Assembly: GCA_900319005.1 (NCBI GenBank)
Contig: ONMV01000001.1
Coordinates: 62,001-126,000, forward strand
Direction of reading: 5' to 3'
DNA length: 64,000 nucleotides
DNA from: an uncultured Bacteroidales bacterium
GTDB lineage: Bacteria > Bacteroidota > Bacteroidia > Bacteroidales > Paludibacteraceae
Below are positions 32,453 through 41,064 of the stretch, piece after piece; position 1 is the first letter of the stretch; every line of letters starts with the position of its first letter. The notes beneath the pieces were generated by a model. The model searched no databases and was not told the origin of the DNA. It saw only the letters and a list, made by a program, of their open reading frames with translations. Made by a program: the position numbers and the translations under genes.

Positions 32453-34529
32453 TGTGTATAAATTTATGATTTATGATTGATGATTGATGATTTTCGATGG
32501 TGTCTATGCCGGTGGGCATATTAACCCCAAGGAGATAGAGGATCGCATTCTCGATGAGTTGTTTGCCGTCCTGCGTGAGGTTTGCGGTGGAGTACTCGCT
32601 GACACCGATCATGACCATGCGTTGCGGCAGAATAGTACCATTACAGTCTGTGCCGGCGGGTATCTCCGCTACCGTCGTATAGGAGAGTTGCGAGATGGGA
32701 GATGCCAACGAAAGGACGCCCTCGGTATTCGTCCAAGCCGAGATAGCAGTGACGGCATTGGTATTGAGGGCAGAGAAGAGGGTCAGTTGTCCGTCTGTGA
32801 CGGTCAGTCCTCTGAAAAGAGGGTGTTCGGGTTCGGAGACGGTGATAGCGAGGTCTTGGGTGTTCACCGCCGTTCCCCATCCCCAAACGCCTGATTTGAG
32901 GAGAAAGGGTTTGAGGAGCACCATCGGTTTGTTATACCCTTTGAGGGGTGCAAAACCTGCAGCACCGCTATTGGGCTTTGAACCAAGCACGATGACCTCA
33001 TACTTGCTGTAATCGACGGTAGCATCGGTAGCATCTGTCACCTCGATAAAGAGGCTGTCATTCGCTCTAAGATGTTTGAGTAGCGCTTTGTCCTCCGCAG
33101 CATTGGCAATGGAGACGAAAGCGATGGCATGGGTGCCTTCGGGTTGCACCTCCGGCACGGTGTCTTCGGGTTCGGGTTGGTGCTCCTCCCCGGGCGTTTC
33201 GAAGCAACCCAAGTCAGGCGCCAGACCGTTATAAGCGAGGTTCACATCGATGCCGGCATCAATCAGCGGAGAGCCTTCCGCCAAGCGGAAGAGCGGTGTC
33301 TCGGTAAGCGAACCGTCCGAGGTGCGATAAGAGAGGAGCATCGTCGTGTCCAGAGACTGAAAATCCTCCTTAGAGAGACTAAAGCCATTCCAGCTGTTAT
33401 GATCTATCGTTACTACCGTTTTCGATTTATAACTATCTTTGTTTTTTCCGTTGAAAGAGATGCAATTCTGAATGGTGTTGGTGCCGTAAGCCTCGGTGAA
33501 ACCATAGTTGACGTCGTTGGCGTACGAGGTGTTGTTATAGATCCACATAGTGCCTCCGTTGTTGTTCTGGTCAAAGCCGCGGGCATTGTTTGCCACCGCG
33601 ATACAATGGTGGATCAGAAGTTTATGGTCAGTGTAACCACCTCCCATCTTAAAGCCGTTTCCGTTTCCCTGACAGGGGTACTTCTCCAAGGTGATCGTGA
33701 TGGTTTTTCCATAGCGGTCGGTCATCTGTGTTCCGACTTTAGAATCAAACCACGCCTTGTCCACGCCTAAGGCACGGGGATTATTGGCCATGTTGTAAAA
33801 AGCAGGTCCGTTCTGATAGCAGACACAATTCTCGATGATGGTATTGGACGAGCTGACACGCTGGAAGAAATCCCAGCCGTCATCGCTGTTACCCCATGCG
33901 CGGCAAGAGATATAATGGTTTCCCGCTCCGGTGAACTGCTTGTCCGCAAAGCCGTCCGCGTTACCACCGAAGTTAGCGACACCTCCGTCACCCGTTGTCT
34001 CATAGTCGAAGTTATCATGACTATCCACATTGAGGATGATGTTGTTTCCGCCCTCTTTCATCTGACATCCCGTGTCCGCAGAACCATAGATATCGAGGTT
34101 CTCAAAGAGGTTATAACTGCCGTAGTTGATGATGTTGTTCTTCCCCGAATAACGGAGCGTCATGTTCTTGAGATGGATATACATGCAAGTGTTCTTGATC
34201 TGCAGTCCTCTCGAACCGTACGCTGTGTTGCGGAAATCGAGGATAGCAGGGTACTTACCGCCCCGCGTGATTCCTTCATAGCCGGAGATGACGATGCGCT
34301 TGGAAGCCGAGCCGACGAGGTTGTTCACATCGGTAGTCATCAGGTTGTATTGCCCGCTGAAGAGGTAGAGTGTGTCTCCCGGGGCCTTCAGTTTATTGAT
34401 TCCCGCTTTGAAAGCGCAAGGGTTATTGAAGGTTCCGTCACCTGTTCCCTCAGGCGAGGCGTAATAGGTCGCAGCGAAGTGACAAAGCGACCAAGTACAA
34501 AGTACCAAAGTGATGAAAAGTTTTTTCAT
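32385..34529 (-). CDS. PL9-like right-handed beta-helix lyase with a ThuA-like C-terminal domain
   Basis: 714 residues with a signal peptide (MKKLFITLVLCTWSLCHFAA). The beta-helix domain, about residues 22-440, carries the hallmark NADGFADKQFTGAGNHY and CRAWGNSDDGWDFFQ of polysaccharide lyase family 9 (pectate lyase type), plus GNGFKMGGGY and ARGFDQNNNGGTMWIYNNT. A Pro/Glu-rich linker follows (about 447-465), then a ThuA-like or DUF-type domain (about 467-680) and a short tail (FIHNGMLFIQAGDLLFDVTG) resembling the shortened T9SS-type ends in the window. Likely secreted, cleaving uronic-acid-containing glycans by beta-elimination; the substrate is unproven. Codons for ENHQSSIINHKF are a 7-bp array (32463-32497). 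Confidence 0.83.
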   Translation of the reverse strand: MKKLFITLVLCTWSLCHFAATYYASPEGTGDGTFNNPCAFKAGINKLKAPGDTLYLFSGQYNLMTTDVNNLVGSASKRIVISGYEGITRGGKYPAILDFRNTAYGSRGLQIKNTCMYIHLKNMTLRYSGKNNIINYGSYNLFENLDIYGSADTGCQMKEGGNNIILNVDSHDNFDYETTGDGGVANFGGNADGFADKQFTGAGNHYISCRAWGNSDDGWDFFQRVSSSNTIIENCVCYQNGPAFYNMANNPRALGVDKAWFDSKVGTQMTDRYGKTITITLEKYPCQGNGNGFKMGGGYTDHKLLIHHCIAVANNARGFDQNNNGGTMWIYNNTSYANDVNYGFTEAYGTNTIQNCISFNGKNKDSYKSKTVVTIDHNSWNGFSLSKEDFQSLDTTMLLSYRTSDGSLTETPLFRLAEGSPLIDAGIDVNLAYNGLAPDLGCFETPGEEHQPEPEDTVPEVQPEGTHAIAFVSIANAAEDKALLKHLRANDSLFIEVTDATDATVDYSKYEVIVLGSKPNSGAAGFAPLKGYNKPMVLLKPFLLKSGVWGWGTAVNTQDLAITVSEPEHPLFRGLTVTDGQLTLFSALNTNAVTAISAWTNTEGVLSLASPISQLSYTTVAEIPAGTDCNGTILPQRMVMIGVSEYSTANLTQDGKQLIENAILYLLGVNMPTGIDTIENHQSSIINHKFIHNGMLFIQAGDLLFDVTGRRISR
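32463..32497. repeat. TTTATGA/TTGATGA array inside the C-terminus of the PL9-like gene
   Basis: Five units just upstream of the BSPA-like start codon and just before the sorting-like tail, coding for ENHQSSIINHKF. Confidence 0.88.
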
Positions 34530-35332
34530 ATAGATTTATTATTTAGTAATCTCAGTATTCTATAAACCGCCAAAATAGCTATCGGCGTCAATGGGTATAG
34601 TGTTCTTCCTGAACAAAGACAATAAGGCACCAGTATAACGAGTGCAAGGCAGTAATAAGCGGCTCTGAACCGGGCTTTGGATGGTTCGTCCGGGATGAGT
34701 TTGCCCATCAGTCCCCATCGATACGAAGGCATAGAGAATCGCTCCAGACCAATCAGCAGCGGATAAGAGACGAACAGTAGTATATAATCGAAGGCACCAT
34801 GCCCGGCAAGGCACATAAAAGGCACAAAACGCGAGAAGACAAGCCATACATAGAGAAATACATTATAGCGGTTTCGCCAACGGTTATAGAGGGCGAAGAG
34901 GACGAGCATTATCACTAGTGATAATGATAGATGTACGATGTACGATGTATGATGTACGGTGGATAGGATACCAAGGCATGCGGCGGCGATGAACAAACGC
35001 GTCGCGAGGATCGTCCATCGATGGGCGAAGAAATAGGCGGTTTGGTCTTCGGTCAAACGCAGAGAGGGATGCTCTTCCCGACGGATAGCAAGGGTGTCGT
35101 TGAAGATATATCCTGTTTCATAAAGCGTGAAAGTAGCAATCAAAACAAGCGTGTATTGGAGCGCAAAAGACCACGCGTCGCCCGTATAGCCCATCGAGGA
35201 ATAGAAAGCCGTAGGGAGGATATACAACAATAACCACGATAATAATTTGGTTATCGAGCGGAGTCGTACGCTATATAAATACGCAAAGGGTATATAAAAA
35301 GCGGCACTAATATTTCTCTCTTCCTGTTTCAA
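34526..35332 (-). CDS. Polytopic membrane protein, possibly UbiA-like
   Basis: 268 residues with about seven hydrophobic segments (for example LLSWLLLYILPTAFYSSMGY, TLVLIATFTLYETGYIFNDT, LSLVIMLVLFALYN, ALVILVPYCLCSG). The IFNDTLAIRREEHPSLRL loop is reminiscent of the first Asp-rich loop of UbiA prenyltransferases, but the second acidic residue group is not evident, so the family is uncertain. Context gives some support: its start overlaps by 26 bp the upstream gene whose C-terminus is an HAD domain, and UbiA and HAD partners are known together in lipid-linked sugar pathways. A 7-bp array (34930-34971) codes for a STVHHTSYIVHLSL stretch before a membrane helix. Confidence 0.5.
   Translation of the reverse strand: MKQEERNISAAFYIPFAYLYSVRLRSITKLLSWLLLYILPTAFYSSMGYTGDAWSFALQYTLVLIATFTLYETGYIFNDTLAIRREEHPSLRLTEDQTAYFFAHRWTILATRLFIAAACLGILSTVHHTSYIVHLSLSLVIMLVLFALYNRWRNRYNVFLYVWLVFSRFVPFMCLAGHGAFDYILLFVSYPLLIGLERFSMPSYRWGLMGKLIPDEPSKARFRAAYYCLALVILVPYCLCSGRTLYPLTPIAILAVYRILRLLNNKSI
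34930..34971. repeat. GATGTAC array inside the membrane protein gene
   Basis: Units GATGTAC, GATGTAC, GATGTAT, GATGTAC, then GGTGGAT and AGGATAC. This is the complementary-strand relative of the GTACACC-type array and encodes VHHTSYIVH, similar to YTVHHTP at 9647-9709. Confidence 0.85.
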
Positions 35333-36953
35333 TAAAGTTGACGTTTACTTCGGGCGGAAGGATTCTCTCCCACCGTGCACGGTTGTTATAAGTAATGATG
35401 GTTGCCTTTTTAGCGCGCCGTATAAGCGGCAGATCGCTCATGTTATCGGTGATGATATCGAAATCCGCATAATGTGTCAATACCTCTTCTTTGTCGGGCG
35501 TAGCATGAAAGGCTTTAGCCCCGATGTATTCAGCAACGGTCTTGGCGATGAGGTCCATCGTTTGGGAGACGAGGATGATGTCTTTCCCCTCTATCATCTG
35601 CCAAACGGGACTGATCTTCCTCGGCAGGAGGTAATCGGTGTAGAACCGTTCCACGCGTGTCTGTTGTTCGGCTAAGGGAAGACGGTTAAATGCACGGATT
35701 GCTCTGCAGCGTACCAGGTCGATGCCGAAAAGTCTATAGATGAGCGAGTTGAACTTATTCCCGCGTATATGCAGGAAGTCATAGGTCGTGTTGGAGTAAA
35801 ACAAGGTCCAACAGATGTCCACCAAGGTCTGGTGTCCTTGATGCATCCCTATCGTCCGGCTCAGAACCTGCTCCATCTGACGAGTCTGGTACTGACGGGA
35901 GAAACGCTTTTGCTCCGCCTGATTGACTGCCTGATGGGTAAAACCATTCGCCTTCCATTCGGCGTATTTATGGAGGATAAATGCCTTGACAGCCTCTTTA
36001 TCGTCTGTAGCGATGCCTGCATTCGTAGCTTTTATCGCCGCAGAAAGCACCCCCTCGTCGTCCGGATAACAAAGAACGGGTTTCTCACAACCCAGTGCCT
36101 CGTAGAACTTGGTGGTCATCATCCCCTTCGCTTCTTTATTCGTCAGAACAATCATGATGGAGGACTGACGAATGAGATCTCCTACCTCGTCGGTGGGAAT
36201 ACCGCCTTGTATAATCTGTAACCGGAGGTCTGGCAGATTTAATTCCTGTACTGCATCTTCGATAGGACGGATGTCTTGAAAATCATACAACTTACCGATA
36301 TACGAAATAAGGAAAGTGTCGCTTTTTATCTCAGACCAATAGAACTGCTTGGCATCGAAACCATTGTAGATGGTGGATGGTGTACGGTGTAGGATGGATG
36401 AGATATACTCTGTATGCCAAGGAGATACCGATGATATAGATGTAGCACGACGAAGAATACTGTTCCGACGTCGGATGTTGGCAGCTCTGTACCATTCACG
36501 GAAAGGTCTCACCCACCATTGACGATGGTGTTGGTACTGTGCGCCGGGCACTTGTTCGTCCAGATCCCGCAGGTCCACATGAAGGGGTATGTTACGCTCG
36601 TTCGCTATGTCCCAAGCTGCGCGCAAAGGAAAGGTGGAGAATGTACAGCAAAGAACCAGATCATAGTTCTTACCTTCTATAGCCTTTCTTACCTTTCGCG
36701 AGAAATAACGGTTACGCCAATCGGTCAGCAGACTCCATACACTCTTCAGTATCCATTCCGCCAAGCTCCGGGTGCGATAGACCTTCACTTCGTGAATCGG
36801 ATAAGTGTGCGCAAAAGGAATCGACTCATACTGCTCCGTATAGAGATCAATCTCCCATCCCTCCTGTGCGAGGTACTCGCAGAGGAACCGTAACCGCGGA
36901 GTGTATGCGGGCGGTGTGAAGGGATCGGACAATATGAGTACGCGGCGGGTCAT
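35307..36953 (-). CDS. Glycosyltransferase (GT4-like) fused to a C-terminal HAD-like domain
   Basis: 548 residues. Residues about 1-370 have a GT4 layout: VLILSDPFTPPAYTPRLRFL, HVDLRDLDEQVPGAQ, ISSVSPWHTEYIS, a donor-site IRQSSIMIVLTNKEAKGM and TKFYEALGCEKPVLCYP. Residues about 375-545 look HAD-like: VDICWTLFYSNTTYDFL (motif I, but with C where the catalytic acid pair expects D), IILVSQTMDLIAKTVAEY (motif II) and FDIITDNMSDLP (motif IV). The HAD half may be a non-hydrolytic or altered enzyme. Related HAD proteins are normally separate. It overlaps by 4 bp the deacetylase gene upstream. A TGGATGG-type 7-bp array encodes LHRTPSTIYNG at the domain hinge. Role in envelope glycan synthesis is inferred. 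Confidence 0.75.
   Translation of the reverse strand: MTRRVLILSDPFTPPAYTPRLRFLCEYLAQEGWEIDLYTEQYESIPFAHTYPIHEVKVYRTRSLAEWILKSVWSLLTDWRNRYFSRKVRKAIEGKNYDLVLCCTFSTFPLRAAWDIANERNIPLHVDLRDLDEQVPGAQYQHHRQWWVRPFREWYRAANIRRRNSILRRATSISSVSPWHTEYISSILHRTPSTIYNGFDAKQFYWSEIKSDTFLISYIGKLYDFQDIRPIEDAVQELNLPDLRLQIIQGGIPTDEVGDLIRQSSIMIVLTNKEAKGMMTTKFYEALGCEKPVLCYPDDEGVLSAAIKATNAGIATDDKEAVKAFILHKYAEWKANGFTHQAVNQAEQKRFSRQYQTRQMEQVLSRTIGMHQGHQTLVDICWTLFYSNTTYDFLHIRGNKFNSLIYRLFGIDLVRCRAIRAFNRLPLAEQQTRVERFYTDYLLPRKISPVWQMIEGKDIILVSQTMDLIAKTVAEYIGAKAFHATPDKEEVLTHYADFDIITDNMSDLPLIRRAKKATIITYNNRARWERILPPEVNVNFIETGREKY
36367..36401. repeat. 7-bp-period array at the hinge of the GT4-HAD gene
   Basis: Five units ending in TGG, GGA or TGA (TAGATGG, TGGATGG, TGTACGG, TGTAGGA, TGGATGA). 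Part of the GT4 interdomain hinge (LHRTPSTIYNG). Confidence 0.6.
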
Positions 36954-38116
36954 GATTGCTGCAAATAGTTGATTATCTGTTGGTACAAAGATGCGTGATA
37001 ACTGTCGTCGGTAAGACGGCTATTATGCCAAAGAAGGCACAAATCACCATGATGCATCTTCACTTTCTCTATCAGTCGTTCGCAGAGGAAAAAGGCTTCC
37101 TCTTCCGTGAGATTCATGTATTGTTCTTCACTCAGTGTGCAATCCATGATGATGAGCGGATGTAAGGTGAGATTCGTCAGTTTATAGGTGGACGGGTTGA
37201 TCCATCGTACGGCTCTTGTGGTCTGCAAACGGAATCCTGCCTGATCGGCAAAACCCATCGTGAAATCATCCGTATAACCGGCTTTGACCATCCGATTCAT
37301 CAATCCGACAGACGAACGCAGATAGTGAGCGCGGAAAAGCGTACTGATGGGTGTCTCGGGCAGTTCCTGATAGTAACTGCCGTGTACCCCGAGTTTGGCT
37401 CCGCTTTTGAGCAGCTTCTCTTGGAGACCTTGGTAATCGCTTCCATTGAGCTTGTACTGGGGGTAGTCAAATCCCTTTCCGCGGGTCTGTTTGACGAAAT
37501 AGATACGCTCGGCTTGGGGCACTTTGGCATCTTGCTCTATCAACCAAGGGAAGGTGTAATACGGATCATTATGAATATCTTTCAGCGCTTCGAATACCGC
37601 TTTCTTTTCGCCCCTTTTGATGCCCCCTAAAGCGGATCGGAGAGACCGATATTTGGTGACTGCATCGATGTCATGGGTGAGGTAGATGTGTCCGAACCCG
37701 GGAGTAGGTAAGGGTAGGTTCAGCGCTTTCATTAACGATCGGGCATATTCATCAAGCAGCGGTATCTGCAGGCGGTTGTTTTGTCCCAAGAGCGAGTACT
37801 TGGCTAAAAATCGATCGTGTTCATCCCGCTCGGTATTGAAAGTCTCTTCGGCGCGAGAGATGAAAAAGAACGTGTTATAGACGATGTCCGTACGAATAAT
37901 GGTTTTACCCTTCGCAGGTTGCTCTGTCTGCAATTTGTTCATGTCCGGCAAAACGATACTGTTTCCTAATCGTCCGTTCGGCACAATCAGGACATCGTGG
38001 TCCTCCAAAGCGGTCAAATCCGCGGTGTACGCCACGCGTTTCGAAGCCTCACTATCCTCGTAGCAAAGCCATGTGAGGATGTAATCGATGATGGTTTGTA
38101 GTTTTTCAGTTTTCAT
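36950..38116 (-). CDS. Polysaccharide deacetylase-family protein
   Basis: 388 residues. The NodB-like domain appears in the second half: IYLTHDIDAVTKYRSL (THD metal-binding start), LGVHGSYYQEL (HGS, metal ligand His), and LTLHPLIIMDCTLS and LLWHNSRLTDD as late motifs. About 140 N-terminal residues of unknown role precede it. In Bacteroidota such proteins stand in capsule and O-antigen clusters and may remove acetyl groups from envelope glycans; here the neighbours (GT4-HAD, WecA, CapD) fit that. It starts 28 bp after the ABC-F gene and overlaps the next gene by 4 bp. Confidence 0.75.
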   Translation of the reverse strand: MKTEKLQTIIDYILTWLCYEDSEASKRVAYTADLTALEDHDVLIVPNGRLGNSIVLPDMNKLQTEQPAKGKTIIRTDIVYNTFFFISRAEETFNTERDEHDRFLAKYSLLGQNNRLQIPLLDEYARSLMKALNLPLPTPGFGHIYLTHDIDAVTKYRSLRSALGGIKRGEKKAVFEALKDIHNDPYYTFPWLIEQDAKVPQAERIYFVKQTRGKGFDYPQYKLNGSDYQGLQEKLLKSGAKLGVHGSYYQELPETPISTLFRAHYLRSSVGLMNRMVKAGYTDDFTMGFADQAGFRLQTTRAVRWINPSTYKLTNLTLHPLIIMDCTLSEEQYMNLTEEEAFFLCERLIEKVKMHHGDLCLLWHNSRLTDDSYHASLYQQIINYLQQS

Positions 38117-38144
38117 ATTAAATTCGGGTGTTTAAGTCAATTTC

Positions 38145-39983
38145 TCAACTCTCACTCAAGATCTCCCACTCATACATCTTCTGCTCTATCTGGTGTTTAA
38201 TTGATTCGTATTTTTGAAAATTCTCCGGAATCTGGTTAGCCGGTTCGGAGAGGATTGTTTCCATCTTAGCTTGTTCCTCTTCGAGTTTAGCTATCTGCTC
38301 TTCGGTCTCGGCGATCTGTTTCTCTTTTTTGCGTCGCTCGGCTGCTGCGGCTTTCTGGGCAGCGTAGTCGAGCTTGGTGTTCGAGGGCTCTATAGTGGTA
38401 GTACCTTGGCTTTGACCGTCGGTTGACCGTCGTTTGACCGTCGTTTGACCGTCGGGATTGGACCGTTCGAGATCCTGAAGAGTTTCAATCTTTTTGGCAC
38501 GGAGGAAATCGTATATTCCGCCGAGGTGCTCTTTGACTCTTCCGCCGCCGAACTCATAGACTTTTTCGACGAGTCCGTTGAGGAAATCTCGGTCGTGCGA
38601 GACGCAGATGACTGTGCCGTTAAAGTCCTGCAGGGCGGCCTTGAGGACATCTTTGGATTGCATGTCGAGGTGGTTGGTAGGCTCATCGAGGATGAGGAGA
38701 TTGCAGGGCTCGAGGAGAAGCCGGATCATTGCCAGTCGGCTTCGTTCGCCTCCGGAGAGCACTTTGACTTTTTTCTCGGACGCTTCGCCGCCAAACATGA
38801 AAGCGCCGAGTATGTCGCGGATCTTTGTACGGATGTCTCCGACGGCAACGTAGTCGATGGTGTCGAAGACAGTGAGGTTCTCATCGAGAAGGGCTGCCTG
38901 GTTCTGGGCGAAATAACCGATCTTGACGTTGTGTCCTATTTTGAAGGTGCCCAAGTAGTCAAGCTGACCCATGATACACTTGACGAGGGTGGATTTACCT
39001 TCTCCGTTCTTGCCCACGAATGCTACTTTCTCGCCTCTTCGGATGGTGAAAGTGACGTCATGGAAGACGTTGTGTTCACCAAAATCCTTTCGCAGGTCTT
39101 CGATGATAAGCGGGAAGTCTCCGCTTCTCGGGGCGGGCGGGAACCGCAGGTTGAGACGCGAAGTGTCTTCCAAATCCACTTCGAGACGTTCCAATTTCTC
39201 CAGTTGTTTGATGCGACTCTGTACTTGGACGGCTTTGGTGGCTTTATATCGGAATCGCTCGATGAAGTCCTCTGTGTCCTGAATCATCTTCTGCTGGTTC
39301 TGATAAGCGCGAACCTGTTGCTCATGGCGCTCTTTGCGGAGCTCCACAAAACGGCTGTAATTGACGTTATAATCATAGATGTGTCCGAGTGTGATCTCTA
39401 TCGTGCGCGTACACACGTTATCTATGAATGCGCGGTCGTGGGAGACCATGAGTACGGAAGAAGGGCTGGTCTTGAGGAAGTCTTCAAGCCATTGAATAGA
39501 CTCGATGTCGAGGTGGTTCGTCGGCTCGTCGAGGAGGAGTAAGTCCGGATGAGACAGGAGGATTTTCGCTAATTCAATACGCATTCTCCATCCGCCGGAG
39601 AACTCCGAGCACGGACGGTCAAAATCTCGTCTCTCAAAACCGAGACCGATCACCGTCCGGTCCATCTCTGCAACAAAGACCGCTTCACTGATAGGATATT
39701 GACCGCTTTGCTGACAGAATACAGACATTACTTCCTCACGTAGCGTGCGGTCATCCTGAAAAAGCATCACTTGCGGCAGATAACCGATCGTCATGTCGGA
39801 CTCCTTGGAGATACGTCCTTCGGTGGGTTGATATTCTCCTGCTATGAGTCGCAGCAGGGTAGTCTTACCTGCTCCGTTCTTGCCCACAAGTGCGATGCGT
39901 TCCTTCCGGTTGATGAGGAACGTGATATCGTCCAGCACAGGTCGGGACGAAAACTCCATGGATATATGTTCAATGCTTAGCAT
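38145..39983 (-). CDS. ABC-F family ATPase (ribosome-associated type)
   Basis: 612 residues with two ABC ATPase domains: Walker A ALVGKNGAGKTTLLRLIAGE (about 33-52), signature CSEFSGGWRMRIELAK, Walker B LLLLDEPTNHLD; then second Walker A AFVGKNGEGKSTLVKCIMG, VLSGGERSRLAM and LLILDEPTNHLD. There is no membrane domain, and the interdomain linker is about 80 residues and charged. The C-terminal extension (about 500-612) contains a coiled coil (AAERRKKEKQIAETEEQIAK), as in Uup-like members. ABC-F proteins act on ribosomes (translation relief or antibiotic resistance). The linker before the coiled coil (DGQTTVKRRSTDGQSQ) is encoded by an about 10-bp repeat (38408-38455). Confidence 0.9.
   Translation of the reverse strand: MLSIEHISMEFSSRPVLDDITFLINRKERIALVGKNGAGKTTLLRLIAGEYQPTEGRISKESDMTIGYLPQVMLFQDDRTLREEVMSVFCQQSGQYPISEAVFVAEMDRTVIGLGFERRDFDRPCSEFSGGWRMRIELAKILLSHPDLLLLDEPTNHLDIESIQWLEDFLKTSPSSVLMVSHDRAFIDNVCTRTIEITLGHIYDYNVNYSRFVELRKERHEQQVRAYQNQQKMIQDTEDFIERFRYKATKAVQVQSRIKQLEKLERLEVDLEDTSRLNLRFPPAPRSGDFPLIIEDLRKDFGEHNVFHDVTFTIRRGEKVAFVGKNGEGKSTLVKCIMGQLDYLGTFKIGHNVKIGYFAQNQAALLDENLTVFDTIDYVAVGDIRTKIRDILGAFMFGGEASEKKVKVLSGGERSRLAMIRLLLEPCNLLILDEPTNHLDMQSKDVLKAALQDFNGTVICVSHDRDFLNGLVEKVYEFGGGRVKEHLGGIYDFLRAKKIETLQDLERSNPDGQTTVKRRSTDGQSQGTTTIEPSNTKLDYAAQKAAAAERRKKEKQIAETEEQIAKLEEEQAKMETILSEPANQIPENFQKYESIKHQIEQKMYEWEILSES
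38408..38455. repeat. TTGACCGTCG tandem repeat inside the ABC-F gene
   Basis: Four near-identical units of about 10 bp (TTGACCGTCG, TTTGACCGTC type) in the linker between the second ATPase domain and the C-terminal coiled coil. Confidence 0.85.
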
Positions 39984-39993
39984 GGGTCAACTC

Positions 39994-41064
39994 TCAACTC
40001 TCAATTAACATCTTCTTATTGATGATCCGCCACAATAGGAGCGTTAGGCATGTAGCAATGGAAAAATCCACCGCCAGCAGTACCCATATATTCCAGTTCC
40101 GTCCGATTATGCCTAAGGCGATGAAGAGCAGGCTCACGCTGAGCAGAACGGAGGTGGTCTGGATATGATTCAGTCCCGTCCGCAGCAACAGATGGTGGAT
40201 GTGGTTCTTATCCGGTTCAAAAGGCGATTTATGCTTTTTGATACGGGTGATACTGACGCGGATGGTGTCGAAGATAGGAACGGTCAGTACACAGATAGCG
40301 ACCGCCGGGGCAGCATTCATATGCATCGTTTCCGGTACAATATGGTACGCATTGATTTCGCAGAAATGGAAGACGAAAGCGGTCAGCAGATAGCCTAAAA
40401 GGAGACTTCCGCTGTCTCCCATGAAGATTTTCTCCCGTTTGCCAAACACATTATAGATAAAGAAAACAATCAGCACGCCTATCATCTCAATCGCGATATA
40501 AGACCACTCGGTCTCGCCTGACAGACTGAAATAGAAAGCGAAGAAAAGACAATAGAGAATACCTAAACCGCTTGCCAAACCGTCTATACCGTCAATGAGA
40601 TTGATGGCATTGATAATTGCCAGAAGGATGAACATCGAAATCAGATAACTGGGGATAATACCCATTTCCTCAATGCCGAACAGTCCATGCAGGTGGGTGA
40701 TCCGTAAGTCCTCAAAGCCGATGAGGGCGATGCCGGCTAATCCTTCGCCTAACAATTTCGCTAACGGACGAAGTACCAATACATCGTCGATAAAACCGAT
40801 TACCATGATGGCAAACAGACCGATCAGGAAGAAATGGTTGTTCTCTACATGGTTGAAAATCAGATAGGTGAGCATAAAACTGAAACAGATGTTCAACCCT
40901 CCTATATTGGGAATAGCCCCCTCATGGCTCATTCGCTTGTTAGGACGCACTACAAAACCTTTTGCTTTTGCTACGCGAACGACAACAGGCATGAACATCA
41001 GTCCCAAAAGGAAACTGACAAGCCCGATCAAATAACTGTGATGTAAAATAAATTCTTGTATCAT
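39994..41064 (-). CDS. Undecaprenyl-phosphate sugar-1-phosphate transferase (WecA/TagO/MraY family)
   Basis: 356 residues with about ten membrane segments. The characteristic cytoplasmic loops are GFIDDVLVLRPLAK (catalytic DD), INLIDGIDGLASGLG, a FGKREKIFMGDSGSLLLGY loop and KNHIHHLLLRTGL (the HxHH loop of the polysaccharide branch rather than MraY). It moves a sugar-1-phosphate, typically GlcNAc-1-P or a derivative, onto undecaprenyl phosphate at the inner membrane, starting O-antigen or capsule units. It overlaps the CapD-like dehydratase gene by 4 bp, so supply of a modified nucleotide sugar and its transfer are coupled genetically. Confidence 0.92.
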   Translation of the reverse strand: MIQEFILHHSYLIGLVSFLLGLMFMPVVVRVAKAKGFVVRPNKRMSHEGAIPNIGGLNICFSFMLTYLIFNHVENNHFFLIGLFAIMVIGFIDDVLVLRPLAKLLGEGLAGIALIGFEDLRITHLHGLFGIEEMGIIPSYLISMFILLAIINAINLIDGIDGLASGLGILYCLFFAFYFSLSGETEWSYIAIEMIGVLIVFFIYNVFGKREKIFMGDSGSLLLGYLLTAFVFHFCEINAYHIVPETMHMNAAPAVAICVLTVPIFDTIRVSITRIKKHKSPFEPDKNHIHHLLLRTGLNHIQTTSVLLSVSLLFIALGIIGRNWNIWVLLAVDFSIATCLTLLLWRIINKKMLIES

